Assembly: GCA_964401835.1 (NCBI GenBank)
Contig: CAYNZP010000006.1
Coordinates: forward strand, 1 to 64,000
DNA length: 64,000 bases
Direction: 5' to 3'
Origin: CAYNZP01 sp964401835
GTDB lineage: Bacteria > Planctomycetota > Phycisphaerae > SM23-33
Below, one piece after another: positions 52,609 through 60,735 of this stretch. Each line of letters opens with the position of its first letter. The stretch's first letter is position 1. The notes under the pieces are model-generated. The model saw only the letters and a list, made by a program, of their open reading frames with translations. It had not been told where the DNA came from and did not search any database. Made by a program: the position numbers and the translations under genes.

Positions 52609-52616
52609 AAACTAAA

Positions 52617-53123
52617 ATGGCAAAAGAATATAGCGTTAACAAAACGGCTGGGCAGTGTTGTAACTGCGAAAAGCAGCTCGAAGTCGGTGTGGAATTCGTC
52701 GCCACGCTGAAAGAAGCGTCGGAAGAATTTCTTCGCGAAGACTTCTGCCTCTCTTGCTGGGAAAATCACAAAGACAACTGTCAGCCAGGCATGCTTGGCT
52801 TTTGGCACAGTAAAGTTGCACAGCCGCAGGAAAAGAAAAAGTTATTTGTCGATAACGAGCTTTTAATAAACTTTTTTGAGCGATTGGATGGCTCGGAAGA
52901 ACCGGCTAAGATTAATTTCCGTTTCGTTCTGGCTTTGATATTGATGCGAAAAAAATTGCTGGTTTATGAAGGCAGCTCAAAAATGGATGATGGCCGAGAC
53001 ACCTGGACGATGCACCTCAAGGGCAGCGAGGAAAAACACCAGGTTATCGACCCGAAGATGGACGATGAGAAAATTTCGCAGGTGAGCGAACAACTGAGCG
53101 AAATTCTGGAAGGTGAGTTTTGA
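52617..53123 (+). CDS. Hypothetical protein with N-terminal cysteine pairs
   Basis: A 168-residue protein of unknown function. CCNCEKQ near residue 14 and CLSCWENH near residue 43 form a likely zinc site. The remainder is a soluble mixed domain with a helix around FRFVLALILMRKKLLVYEG. The stop overlaps the TTG start of the next gene (TTGA), so the two are probably translationally coupled. Confidence 0.75.
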   Translation: MAKEYSVNKTAGQCCNCEKQLEVGVEFVATLKEASEEFLREDFCLSCWENHKDNCQPGMLGFWHSKVAQPQEKKKLFVDNELLINFFERLDGSEEPAKINFRFVLALILMRKKLLVYEGSSKMDDGRDTWTMHLKGSEEKHQVIDPKMDDEKISQVSEQLSEILEGEF

Positions 53124-54049
53124 TAATCATTCGCAACATCGCGATATCAGCCCTGCTAATTCTGGCGGCGGTTTTCACCGGCTGCGAGTCGACCTGTCCG
53201 CCGGCAGAGACCATTATTTCCCGTCCGCAACTCGTCACGGAATACAACGCCAACGCAGCAGCCGTGCCACGTCTTTGGGCAAGAGCAAAGGTCAAGGTAA
53301 GCCTTAAAGGTTTAAGCTGGGGTTCGACAAGCCCCCTCTCGCCGCCTAACGGCCTGATGCTTTTGGCTAAAGGCAACGACAAACAAGGACCGCACGATTT
53401 CCTGCTCAAAGCCGGCGAAATGGCTTCTATAGATTTATTCCGCCTGGGCAGCAATACAGAACCCGGCATCTACTATCTCCAATATCAACTTGGCGAGCAG
53501 GGCCAAGCCTGGTGGGGCTGGAATCATCTGGCCGGGGCGCCCGGAGTAGATATTCCAATCGACCCAAATCAGTTACTCGAAGTTTTGGGGATTTTCGAAC
53601 TGCCAGACGACTTTACCAAACTGCCCACAGTCGAAGTGACCATGAGCTGCAATCCGTGTGCTTATGTGCTGACCTATCTCGACACCCAGCCGATAAGCGG
53701 CAACATTGGTTTTAAGCGAGAGGTTTATATCAATTGGGACACAGCAAAACCTCGTCGGCCTTTCATGGTTAACTTCTTCGGCCCGGACGGCAGGAGAATC
53801 ATGACCGCAAAGTTAAAAGATTATAAACCGATCGACACGACCGGAATGGACAATCCGCCGGCAAGCCCGCCAATAATGCCGACCGATATCGAAATAGCTT
53901 GGCCGGAAAAGAAGACTTCCGTCCATATCATGCTATCCGAAATGACCACCGAAGAAAAATGGATGCGAGAGGCCTGCCAATTCAAGCCCGGCAACCTGCC
54001 ACAGGTGCATGTAGACAGAGCCTTAATGGACGGAGGCGCAGCTAAGTGA
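53120..54049 (+). CDS. Hypothetical lipoprotein
   Basis: A 309-residue probable lipoprotein. The N-terminal hydrophobic stretch ends in the lipobox VFTGC at about residue 22. The mature part is a soluble, Trp- and Pro-containing domain with no recognised motif. The start is TTG at 53120, overlapping the preceding stop. Its own stop overlaps the next gene's GTG (GTGA), so three genes in a row look translationally coupled. Confidence 0.75.
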   Translation: MIIIRNIAISALLILAAVFTGCESTCPPAETIISRPQLVTEYNANAAAVPRLWARAKVKVSLKGLSWGSTSPLSPPNGLMLLAKGNDKQGPHDFLLKAGEMASIDLFRLGSNTEPGIYYLQYQLGEQGQAWWGWNHLAGAPGVDIPIDPNQLLEVLGIFELPDDFTKLPTVEVTMSCNPCAYVLTYLDTQPISGNIGFKREVYINWDTAKPRRPFMVNFFGPDGRRIMTAKLKDYKPIDTTGMDNPPASPPIMPTDIEIAWPEKKTSVHIMLSEMTTEEKWMREACQFKPGNLPQVHVDRALMDGGAAK

Positions 54050-55665
54050 AAAACCAACGCCTCCTGATTACATTGGCCATACTGGGCATTCTTTTAACTA
54101 TCCACAGCAGCGCAATTGCCGGACCGAATTCTCTTATGATCTCAGGCGAAGAAAAAGGTCTGTGGTTAGTCCGCAACAATCTGGCCCAAAATAATTTTGA
54201 CGTTGTATTCAGGCCGACTGGCGAAGACTGGAAATGGATAGACAAAGGCCGAACAGGCCGACCGTCAGCCATCACGGCAATTGCTGGCCAGTTGCATGTC
54301 CTGCTCGAACCGGCAGGTTATCTGATATTTGATCCGAGCTCAAAAAATAAGCCCACACCTTCTCTGACGCCAAATGCGCCGAATTGGCCCGCCGGTGTTG
54401 GTGCGTTGGCAGTGTGTGACGCAAGCGGTCTGAATGGAAACCAAAACCTTGCTCTTTTGGCTATAGCAGCAATGGAAGAAAAGGTTGATACGGACCAGGT
54501 TCGGCAAGTGAAGCTGGGGGTTTTTGAGTATTCAGACGCCCAATGGCAATTTTTAACACAACTCGACGGCGTCACACTTCAAGCGGATAGTAAAATTCGG
54601 GCCGCGACCTTCAAGGGCAAGCTTTACGTGGCAATTTCTCCTTCCGAGAAAGATAAAAACCGCCTCTTGGTTTGGGATAAAGAAAAATGGCTGGACAAGG
54701 ACCTGCCCGCCCAAGCCGCCACGGCAAAAGTGCTGGCCACGATGAACCTCAACGACGACTTGATCATCGCCCTGGCAAATGAGATTTCTCCCGACAAATA
54801 TAAATTCTCACTCGCTGCCCTCAGCGACAGCGAAAAATTTATCCTCAAGCCGGTATTCTCTGACGATACAGTGCCGGAGCGAACTTTCGATTTTCCACCA
54901 CTGGCGGGGAGACTCTCAAAAAGAATAGCGTTCCTGTGGCAACAGGAAGAAATTTTGGAACTAGCATCATGCGACCTTAACGGCCAAATGGTGATTCCAT
55001 CGGAAGTGAACATCTTCAAGAAACCTCCGCTCAAGGGCGGCGGCGAAAAGATATTTGAATACTTCATGTTCGGCCTGATCATTGCGGTTTTTGTCCCGAT
55101 GTTCGTCATTCGGCCGCGCAGACCTATTAAACCCCTCACGCTTCCTGAGACAATGAAACCAGCGCACCTTCTCAAAAGGCTCGCGGCAGCTATTATCGAC
55201 CTGATTCCATTTTTAATCCTGATGAGCTTAATTTTCCTGTTTTCCCTGCCACCCATACCCGAAGGTGAGTTCGAATACCTTAAGCTTTTTGTTAAGCTTT
55301 TATTCACTCAACAAGCAGGTCCCGCAAGCGCCGCCTATGCGAAAATCGTGGGCATGGTGCTTTATGCGGTTTACTGCATAATCACGGAAAAACTCTTTAA
55401 TGCCACGCCGGGTAAGATGCTGCTAAAGCTGCGAGTCGTGGCAGATGAGGGAAACCGGCCTCACCTGAGAGAGATTCTGCTGCGAAATTTTGTCAAGCTG
55501 ATCGAGCTTTTTCAAATCACCTTGCTGCCATTACTGGCTGCTTTTGTAATTATTACACGAAAGCATCAGCGACTCGGTGATATGGTAGCCAGGACGGTTG
55601 TTGTCGAAGAGAATAAGACCCCTCCCAAAAAACCTCAAAAAAACGACGACAAAGCAAATTCGTAG
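54046..55665 (+). CDS. RDD-family membrane protein with large N-terminal exported domain
   Basis: A 539-residue protein. A signal-like hydrophobic start (residues 5-24) precedes some 310 residues of exported domain with repeated strand patterns, perhaps a beta-propeller. A membrane span near residues 340-355 follows, then an RDD domain with HLLKRLAAAIIDLIPFL, a central GMVLYAVYCIITEKLFNATPGKMLLKL and LREILLRNFVK. RDD proteins are polytopic and of varied or unknown function. The GTG start overlaps the previous stop. The C-terminus is Lys-rich. Confidence 0.82.
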   Translation: MKNQRLLITLAILGILLTIHSSAIAGPNSLMISGEEKGLWLVRNNLAQNNFDVVFRPTGEDWKWIDKGRTGRPSAITAIAGQLHVLLEPAGYLIFDPSSKNKPTPSLTPNAPNWPAGVGALAVCDASGLNGNQNLALLAIAAMEEKVDTDQVRQVKLGVFEYSDAQWQFLTQLDGVTLQADSKIRAATFKGKLYVAISPSEKDKNRLLVWDKEKWLDKDLPAQAATAKVLATMNLNDDLIIALANEISPDKYKFSLAALSDSEKFILKPVFSDDTVPERTFDFPPLAGRLSKRIAFLWQQEEILELASCDLNGQMVIPSEVNIFKKPPLKGGGEKIFEYFMFGLIIAVFVPMFVIRPRRPIKPLTLPETMKPAHLLKRLAAAIIDLIPFLILMSLIFLFSLPPIPEGEFEYLKLFVKLLFTQQAGPASAAYAKIVGMVLYAVYCIITEKLFNATPGKMLLKLRVVADEGNRPHLREILLRNFVKLIELFQITLLPLLAAFVIITRKHQRLGDMVARTVVVEENKTPPKKPQKNDDKANS

Positions 55666-55741
55666 AATCACCAGAAGACCCTTAACTAGAACCTGTTAAG
55701 CACACGCCATAAAACCACCCTGGAATTTTTTGCATAAAAAA

Positions 55742-55801
55742 GAGGGCGGCTGCCAAGCCAATGCGCGGGGGGAGACGCATCGACAAAGGCGAACCGCCCT
55801 C
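55742..55801 (+). other. Nested hairpin structure
   Basis: A perfect 8-bp outer stem, GAGGGCGG (55742-55749) with CCGCCCTC (55794-55801). It encloses GCC/GGC (55752-55754 with 55788-55790) and ATGCG/CGCAT (55761-55765 with 55776-55780), with a G-rich loop between. There is no T-run on the plus side. It could be a structured RNA or a read-through block at the end of the RDD transcript. Confidence 0.5.
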
Positions 55802-55968
55802 AATATCATGCATAAAAGACACTTATACACTTAGAAAATCAAAGTGTCACAATCAGACCGGCCAACCGGAAAGACAGGAAACAAACAGGTGTAACTTATT
55901 GCAAACAATGGACTTTCCTGCTTAATCAAGCCTGAGTTTTGCTTGATCGGCGCTTCTAAAATTAAATA

Positions 55969-56036
55969 GGGCACCGTTGTGTAGCCGCGTCGAGGCCCGC
56001 CAAGGGCCCCCCCCATGGCACACACAGACGGTGCCC
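55969..56036 (+). other. Long stacked hairpin, 68 nt
   Basis: GGGCACCGT (55969-55977) pairs perfectly with ACGGTGCCC (56028-56036). Inside, TGTGT (55978-55982) pairs with ACACA (56020-56024), GCC (55984-55986) with GGC (56017-56019), and GGCCC (55994-55998) with GGGCC (56004-56008). That is 22 base pairs in one extended hairpin with small bulges, plus an 8-C run at 56007-56014. No terminator T-run follows. Function unknown. Confidence 0.55.
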
Positions 56037-56336
56037 AATATTGTTACATTGGGTACACCATTCCACGGCGGTCCGGGGAAGCTGATACTTGGCGGTTTTG
56101 ACGCGGACGCCAAACAAAAAACCTTAACTCTATTCACTTGTAGGACACATACTCTATCAACCAACACAGAAAGGTCAAGGCTGTTGATGTTAATCCACAA
56201 AATTCTTTTGGGGAAAGTTTGATGGTTTGAAAGAACACGAATCTGACAGAATAAAGATTTTGCCACCCAAAATGGCCCGCAGTCTAAAGAGCTGGGGGCC
56301 ATCGTGAAAGTGTCTGTAATTTCTTAATCGAGACCT

Positions 56337-56768
56337 TTATTCCTCAGTTACAGTAACTTTTTCCATAACATCGCCCTGCTCGATAGTATCGACGACATCC
56401 TTGCCTTCCAAAACCTTACCGAACACGGCATGTTTACCGTCAAGCCAGTCGCATACAACATGGGTGATAAAGAACTGCGAGCCATTTGTGTTCGGGCCTG
56501 CGTTGGCCATCGAAAGTACACCCGGGCCATCGTGTTTCAGGTCGGGATGAAATTCATCTTCAAATTTATAGCCAGGCCCGCCGGTTCCGTCACCTTTGGG
56601 ACATCCGCCCTGGATCATAAAATCGGGGATAACGCGATGAAACTTCAGGCCGTCATAGAAGCCCTCGCCGGCCAACTTCTCAAAATTCGCACAGGTCTTC
56701 GGTGCTTTGTCGTCATGTAGCTGAATGCGTATGTTGCCTTTTGGAGTAACTATGGTTGCGACTTTCAT
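56337..56768 (-). CDS. Peptidyl-prolyl cis-trans isomerase, cyclophilin type
   Basis: A 143-residue single-domain cyclophilin without a signal peptide, so cytoplasmic. Active-site regions are visible: GLKFHRVIPDFMIQGGCP, GPNTNGSQFFIT and WLDGKHAVFGKV. Length is typical of the compact bacterial PpiB-like form. I use the ATG at 56768, with AAAGGA upstream; a TTG one codon earlier is also in frame. Confidence 0.94.
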   Translation of the reverse strand: MKVATIVTPKGNIRIQLHDDKAPKTCANFEKLAGEGFYDGLKFHRVIPDFMIQGGCPKGDGTGGPGYKFEDEFHPDLKHDGPGVLSMANAGPNTNGSQFFITHVVCDWLDGKHAVFGKVLEGKDVVDTIEQGDVMEKVTVTEE

Positions 56769-56903
56769 CAATTTTCCTTTCGCAAAACTTTTTCAAAATT
56801 TTTGCCAAAAAACGCCTTTCGGTCATTATCCGACTTTCTAGTTATTTTGAATCATACACTTTTCCAACTGGAAATGTCCAATAAGAGACTTAAGATTTAA
56901 TCC

Positions 56904-57548
56904 ATGGCAACAAATTTATGGGAATGGATAAACTCCGACACCGGCCTATTGGCCCGCATATTGACAGGTGTTGTCATATTCTCTGCATTTGCGATTTGGG
57001 ATATTGCAAAAAACGGCAAAAACGCCCAGCGTTGGAGGGAGTATATATTCCTTCTTAGTGCCGTTGCGCTAGCTCTGGGTTATGGTATCCTGAACGATCA
57101 GGTTACAGTTTCGATCTCCTGGGAATATTTTCTTTTTGGTAAGGGCTTGGCTGACAAAATCGGCTACGAAATTCCTCCAGATTTCTCCATTTTGCGACTG
57201 GAGGCTGTCAAGATCGGAATGAAGGCAACCTGGTGGGTAGGATTAATATTGGGTGTAGCCGTTTTGTTTGCCAATAACCCCAGAAGGAAATGTCTGAGGC
57301 TTCCTTATCGAAGTCTTTACAGCCTTTTACCTTTACCAATTTTAATTGCGACATTATGGGCTGTAGTGCTTGGACTAGCCGGCTGGTTTGGAGCTTATGA
57401 CGGTTTTATCCAAGCAGAATTCATGCGCCCAAGGCACTTCGCCTGTGTATGGGGAATACATATTGGCGGTTATATCGGGGGTTTATTAGGCGGAATTACG
57501 ACGGTATGGATAATCATTCGAAAACGATCTGCAAAGGCCTGTAAATAA
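56904..57548 (+). CDS. Hypothetical polytopic membrane protein
   Basis: A 214-residue membrane protein with about five hydrophobic spans (roughly residues 17-34, 45-65, 105-122, 137-163 and 183-205). No family motif is recognised. The C-terminus is a short basic tail. It starts with a clear ATG, divergent from the cyclophilin gene, and converges on the alkaline phosphatase gene. Confidence 0.7.
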   Translation: MATNLWEWINSDTGLLARILTGVVIFSAFAIWDIAKNGKNAQRWREYIFLLSAVALALGYGILNDQVTVSISWEYFLFGKGLADKIGYEIPPDFSILRLEAVKIGMKATWWVGLILGVAVLFANNPRRKCLRLPYRSLYSLLPLPILIATLWAVVLGLAGWFGAYDGFIQAEFMRPRHFACVWGIHIGGYIGGLLGGITTVWIIIRKRSAKACK

Positions 57549-57652
57549 ACCGACGTATTTTCGCCAAAAAAACAATTCCTCTGAAACAAACCCATGTTCT
57601 GTGCGTCTAATTAAACAGAGGATATGAACCTGAGACTTTTTGGGTTTTCCAG

Positions 57653-57695
57653 GCACACCGCGGCGCTTGGGGATTTCCGGGAGCGCCGCGTGTGC
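57653..57695. other. Strong GC-rich hairpin between convergent genes
   Basis: A 14-bp stem with one bulged base: 57653-57667 (GCACACCGCGGCGCT) with 57682-57695 (AGCGCCGCGTGTGC), 14-nt loop. It lies between the convergent membrane protein and alkaline phosphatase genes. A short G-run and no good T-run flank it, so it is not a classical intrinsic terminator, but it may still block transcription or stabilise mRNA ends. Confidence 0.55.
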
Positions 57696-57742
57696 GGGGG
57701 GCAAAGACCGTCCCCTTGCATGGGCAATAAGGTATGTCAGGA

Positions 57743-58939
57743 TTATTCGGCAGCAGTTTCAGCTTCCAAGGCTTTTTCCTCAACTGGCTGACCTCGGATA
57801 ATCCGGTAAATATCGGTGTTATCCAACTGGCCGGAGACTTTTTCTGCATCTGCTCCCCAGCCGTAGAGAGTGACCGGCACAGGTGTGTGGTGGCCATTTT
57901 CCCAGGAAACTGTGGGGAACTTGTTCTCGCCGTTATTTTTGAGCACCTTCAGACCGCCGGTTTCGTGGTCGGCTGTGACTAATATCAGCGTATCATCTCG
58001 CATCTTGGCCCACTGCCAGGCAACGCTGATAGCGGTATCGAATTCGATAGTCTCAAAGACAGCCGCAGCCAAATCGTTATCGTGGCAGGCATGGTCTATC
58101 CGCCCACCCTCAACCAGAAGGAAAAAGCCATTTTCACTGGCTGATAAAAGCTCCAAAGCTTTAGCCGTCATCTCCGAAAGGTGCGGCAGAGAGTCATAGG
58201 CTTTGTCCTGGCCCATCGAATAATAAAATTCATACGGCATGTTACCTCTGCCGAACTGACCGCTGACGTGTTTGTCGACACCAGCCTGCAAGGCCTTCAA
58301 TTGCTCGCGGTTTTCCACAACGACATAGCCAGCCGCCCGGGCAGCTTTTTTCGTCATTCCCCCACCATTAGCATCTGCCCCGCCAAAAAGCAGATTCGGC
58401 CGCGTGCGAGAAAGGTAATCCGATGCAATTTCTGAATAATTCCCTCGGCTGTCGGTATGGGCTCCAAATGCAGCTGGTGTGGCATGTGTAATATAAGCGG
58501 TTGTAACCAGCCCTGTCATTCTGCCGGCTGCCTTGAATTGCTCCAGTACAGTCTCCAGATCCTTTTCGTCTCCTGGGATCGCCTTGCTTATAACGCCATT
58601 GGCAACCTTTTGTCCAGTAGCCATCGCCGTAGCGGCGGCAGCGGAATCTGTAACCTGTCCTTCAAGTGCGGTGTGATTTGTAACGACAGCTTGATATGGA
58701 AACGACTCGAAAAAAAGCGTCCCTTCCTCCCAGTAAGCAAACATACCGGCGGCCTTGACCTGCTCTGTCCCCATGCCGTCGCCGATAAAAAGGATCACAT
58801 TTTTCGGTCCTTTGAGTTCTGTCGAGTCGCCTTTTACGGCCCCGCATCCCGGCAAAAAGGCCAACATCACCAGAATTGACAGGGAAATGATAACTGCAAA
58901 CCTCTTCCGGCCAGCCCAGCATTTAAAACGACTCAACAT
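57743..58939 (-). CDS. Alkaline phosphatase, lipoprotein
   Basis: A 398-residue alkaline phosphatase superfamily enzyme. A basic N-terminus, hydrophobic stretch and lipobox LPGC at about residues 29-32 indicate lipid anchoring outside the inner membrane. Active-site features: NVILFIGDGMG (metal Asp), the nucleophile Ser in QVTDSAAAATA, EGGRIDHACHDND, and TADHETGG. It releases phosphate from monoesters. The ribosome binding site CAAGGAGAAC lies just before the ATG. It is divergent from efp. Confidence 0.93.
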   Translation of the reverse strand: MLSRFKCWAGRKRFAVIISLSILVMLAFLPGCGAVKGDSTELKGPKNVILFIGDGMGTEQVKAAGMFAYWEEGTLFFESFPYQAVVTNHTALEGQVTDSAAAATAMATGQKVANGVISKAIPGDEKDLETVLEQFKAAGRMTGLVTTAYITHATPAAFGAHTDSRGNYSEIASDYLSRTRPNLLFGGADANGGGMTKKAARAAGYVVVENREQLKALQAGVDKHVSGQFGRGNMPYEFYYSMGQDKAYDSLPHLSEMTAKALELLSASENGFFLLVEGGRIDHACHDNDLAAAVFETIEFDTAISVAWQWAKMRDDTLILVTADHETGGLKVLKNNGENKFPTVSWENGHHTPVPVTLYGWGADAEKVSGQLDNTDIYRIIRGQPVEEKALEAETAAE

Positions 58940-59015
58940 AGTTCTCCTTGTCTGATTACAGGTTTGATGGTATTTTGCTTTATTCTCTTGGGTAATTGCA
59001 AGGAGAACCAGAAGT
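58940..59015. promoter_or_regulatory. Divergent promoter region with mirrored ribosome binding sites
   Basis: A 76-bp gap between the divergent phosphatase and efp genes. The same 10-mer CAAGGAGAAC serves as the ribosome binding site of each gene: 58941-58950 on the minus strand and 58999-59008 on the plus strand, forming a perfect 10-bp inverted repeat. Both promoters must overlap the gap or the start of the neighbouring gene. Confidence 0.6.
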
Positions 59016-59576
59016 ATGAGTATAAAAGCAATCGAACTTCGTCGCGGGATGGCAGTTAATTACAAGGACGGAATCTGGGTCTGCCAGGAAAACGAAAAGG
59101 TCGCAAAGGGCAAGGGTCAGAGCTATCAGTCAATTTCCCTGAAGAATATCAAGACTGGCCAACTAATAAACGAAAGATTCCGCACGACAGCGGATTTTGA
59201 ACAGGCAATCGTTGACCGCAAGCAGATGGAATACCTCTATTCCGACGGTTCGAATCATATTGTCATGGACAACGAATCATATGAGCAGTTCGAGCTGCCT
59301 GCCGAGTTAATTGGCGATAAGTCTGTCTACCTGACCGAAAATATCCAGATTGAGGTAACTTTCGTGGAAGGTCAGGCAGTCTCAGCAGAGTTACCCAATA
59401 CTGTCGAGTTGGAAGTCGAAGATACGCCGCCCCAGGTCAAAGGGGCTACAGCTACAAACCAGCTTAAAGACGCCATCTGTGTCGGCGGTGCCAGGATAAA
59501 GGTTCCACCTTTTGTCGAAAATAGTGAAAAGGTCAAAGTCGACACGCGAACTGGCGATTATCTCGGCCGAGCCTGA
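59016..59576 (+). CDS. efp: Translation elongation factor P
   Basis: A 186-residue EF-P, which relieves ribosome stalling at proline runs. Three domains are present: an N-terminal KOW-like domain, a central OB domain (ERFRTTADFEQAIVDRKQMEYLY) and the C-terminal OB domain ending PPFVENSEKVKVDTRTGDYLGRA. The loop that carries the modified residue reads AKGKGQS, so a Lys is at the tip. The modification enzyme is not in the window. CAAGGAGAAC upstream supports the start. A palindromic element begins 4 bp after the stop. Confidence 0.96.
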   Translation: MSIKAIELRRGMAVNYKDGIWVCQENEKVAKGKGQSYQSISLKNIKTGQLINERFRTTADFEQAIVDRKQMEYLYSDGSNHIVMDNESYEQFELPAELIGDKSVYLTENIQIEVTFVEGQAVSAELPNTVELEVEDTPPQVKGATATNQLKDAICVGGARIKVPPFVENSEKVKVDTRTGDYLGRA

Positions 59577-59580
59577 TTTT

Positions 59581-59852
59581 GAACCCCTAACAAAAACCTC
59601 CCGCGGACGCGACGCCTGATTTTTTGCTCGCAGACAAGGAGCGAGGAGGATACGATGCTTGTGGCATCATTGACGACGAGCGACGCCGTATGCGGACAAA
59701 AGGGCGGCGTCCCGAAGGGTTTTGCCGAAAATCGGCGTCTGCGGTGTTGCGGCTTCTCGCCATACCATCAAGGTATGGCATCGTCGCCGACGCCTTGCAG
59801 CCATCCGATTTCGGGCAAAACGCGGCTAGCGCGAGATTTTTGTTTGGGGCTC
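59581..59852 (+). repeat. Dispersed palindromic element, copy 3
   Basis: A 272-bp relative of the elements at 23701-23973 (opposite orientation) and 48395-48665. Its ends are GAACCCCTAACAAAAA and a near-exact complement ending TTTTTGTTTGGGGCTC. The internal CCATACC/GGTATGG hairpin is at 59760-59778 with loop ATCAA. It lies between efp and kdsB with only 4 and 8 bp to spare. An open frame from 59624 runs through it in phase with kdsB and could be mistaken for a longer N-terminus. Confidence 0.88.
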
Positions 59853-59860
59853 TTGAAAAA

Positions 59861-60595
59861 ATGAGCACTATCGCGATAATTCCTGCACGCTACGCGTCAA
59901 CTCGCCTGCCGGGCAAGCCCCTGCTGGACGAGACCGGAAAGACGCTGATCCAGCATGTGGTCGAAAACGCGAAACAATCCGCCAGCCTCGATCGCATTAT
60001 CGTCGCGACCGACGATGATCGCATTTTCAAAGCTGTCGAAACTTTTGGTGGCGAAGCCGTGATGACCGGCCAGTCCTGCAGGACCGGCACCGACCGGCTG
60101 GCTGAAGCTGCCCAAAAACTCCAACTCGCACCAGACGACTTTATCGTCAACGTTCAGGGCGATGAACCGGACATCCCTCCTGCCTGCATCGATGAGCTGG
60201 TTAATCTGATTACAAGCTCCCAAGCCCCAATGGCCACGCTGGCAACCCATCTGCCAAATGACCAGGCTGGCGACCCGAACAAGGTAAAGGTCGTTCTGAA
60301 CGGCAGCTCCAACGCCCTGTACTTCTCGCGTGCAAAGATCCCCCACCCGCGCGACGAAGAGGAAGTTACTTATCTTCTCCATCTCGGTATTTACGCTTAC
60401 CGGGCTGAGTTTCTCCAGCAATTCACCACCCTGCCGTCAACACCGGCTGAGCAGGTGGAAAAACTCGAGCAACTTCGGGCCCTCGAGCATGGTTACAAAA
60501 TCGCCGTAGCTGTCGTCGAATACGAAGGAGGCGGCATAGACACACCCGAAGATTACGCGGAATTCGTCGATAAAATAAAAAATTTCCCAAAGTAA
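59861..60595 (+). CDS. kdsB: 3-deoxy-manno-octulosonate cytidylyltransferase
   Basis: A 244-residue KdsB, which activates Kdo with CTP to CMP-Kdo for the inner core of lipopolysaccharide. Motifs: IIPARYASTRLPGKPL at the nucleotide-binding N-terminus, IIVATDDDRI, SCRTGTDRLAEAA, and VNVQGDEPDI with the metal-binding Asp. I start at the ATG at 59861, where homology begins. The frame is open upstream through the palindromic element, but those residues are not KdsB. Confidence 0.95.
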   Translation: MSTIAIIPARYASTRLPGKPLLDETGKTLIQHVVENAKQSASLDRIIVATDDDRIFKAVETFGGEAVMTGQSCRTGTDRLAEAAQKLQLAPDDFIVNVQGDEPDIPPACIDELVNLITSSQAPMATLATHLPNDQAGDPNKVKVVLNGSSNALYFSRAKIPHPRDEEEVTYLLHLGIYAYRAEFLQQFTTLPSTPAEQVEKLEQLRALEHGYKIAVAVVEYEGGGIDTPEDYAEFVDKIKNFPK

Positions 60596-60613
60596 ATACG
60601 GAGCACTTACCGC

Positions 60614-60636
60614 GGCAACTGTTTACTACAGTTGCC
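60614..60636 (+). promoter_or_regulatory. Hairpin between kdsB and pyrG
   Basis: A perfect 9-bp stem, GGCAACTGT (60614-60622) with ACAGTTGCC (60628-60636) and a 5-nt loop. It is followed by A-rich rather than T-rich sequence, so termination is not certain. It may end the kdsB transcript or act in the pyrG leader. Confidence 0.45.
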
Positions 60637-60735
60637 CCACGGTTGTCCGTAAAAAATTAAAAAAAACTCAAATTTGAATAAATGATACAACACTGCTCTT
60701 GTATAGGAGCGGAATATTCTGTAAATTTGGGGCCC

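Larger units (their letters stand above)
55666..56336. other. Gene-free stretch rich in inverted repeats
   Basis: About 670 bp without a credible gene between the RDD gene and the convergent cyclophilin gene. It holds at least five inverted repeats: CTTAAC/GTTAAG (55681-55700), GAGGGCGG/CCGCCCTC (55742-55801), GACACTT/AAGTGTC (55818-55848), ATCAAGC/GCTTGAT (55925-55947), and a long hairpin at 55969-56036. The two largest are listed separately. Only short, low-quality reading frames cross it. Confidence 0.65.

Noticed and set aside
55831..56025. Small minus-strand protein in the hairpin-rich region
   Set aside because: The frame runs through the long hairpin and poly-C run, has no ribosome binding site, and looks like a by-product of the palindrome.
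59624..59860. Long N-terminus for kdsB
   Set aside because: The extra codons are the palindromic repeat read in frame; KdsB homology starts at the ATG at 59861.
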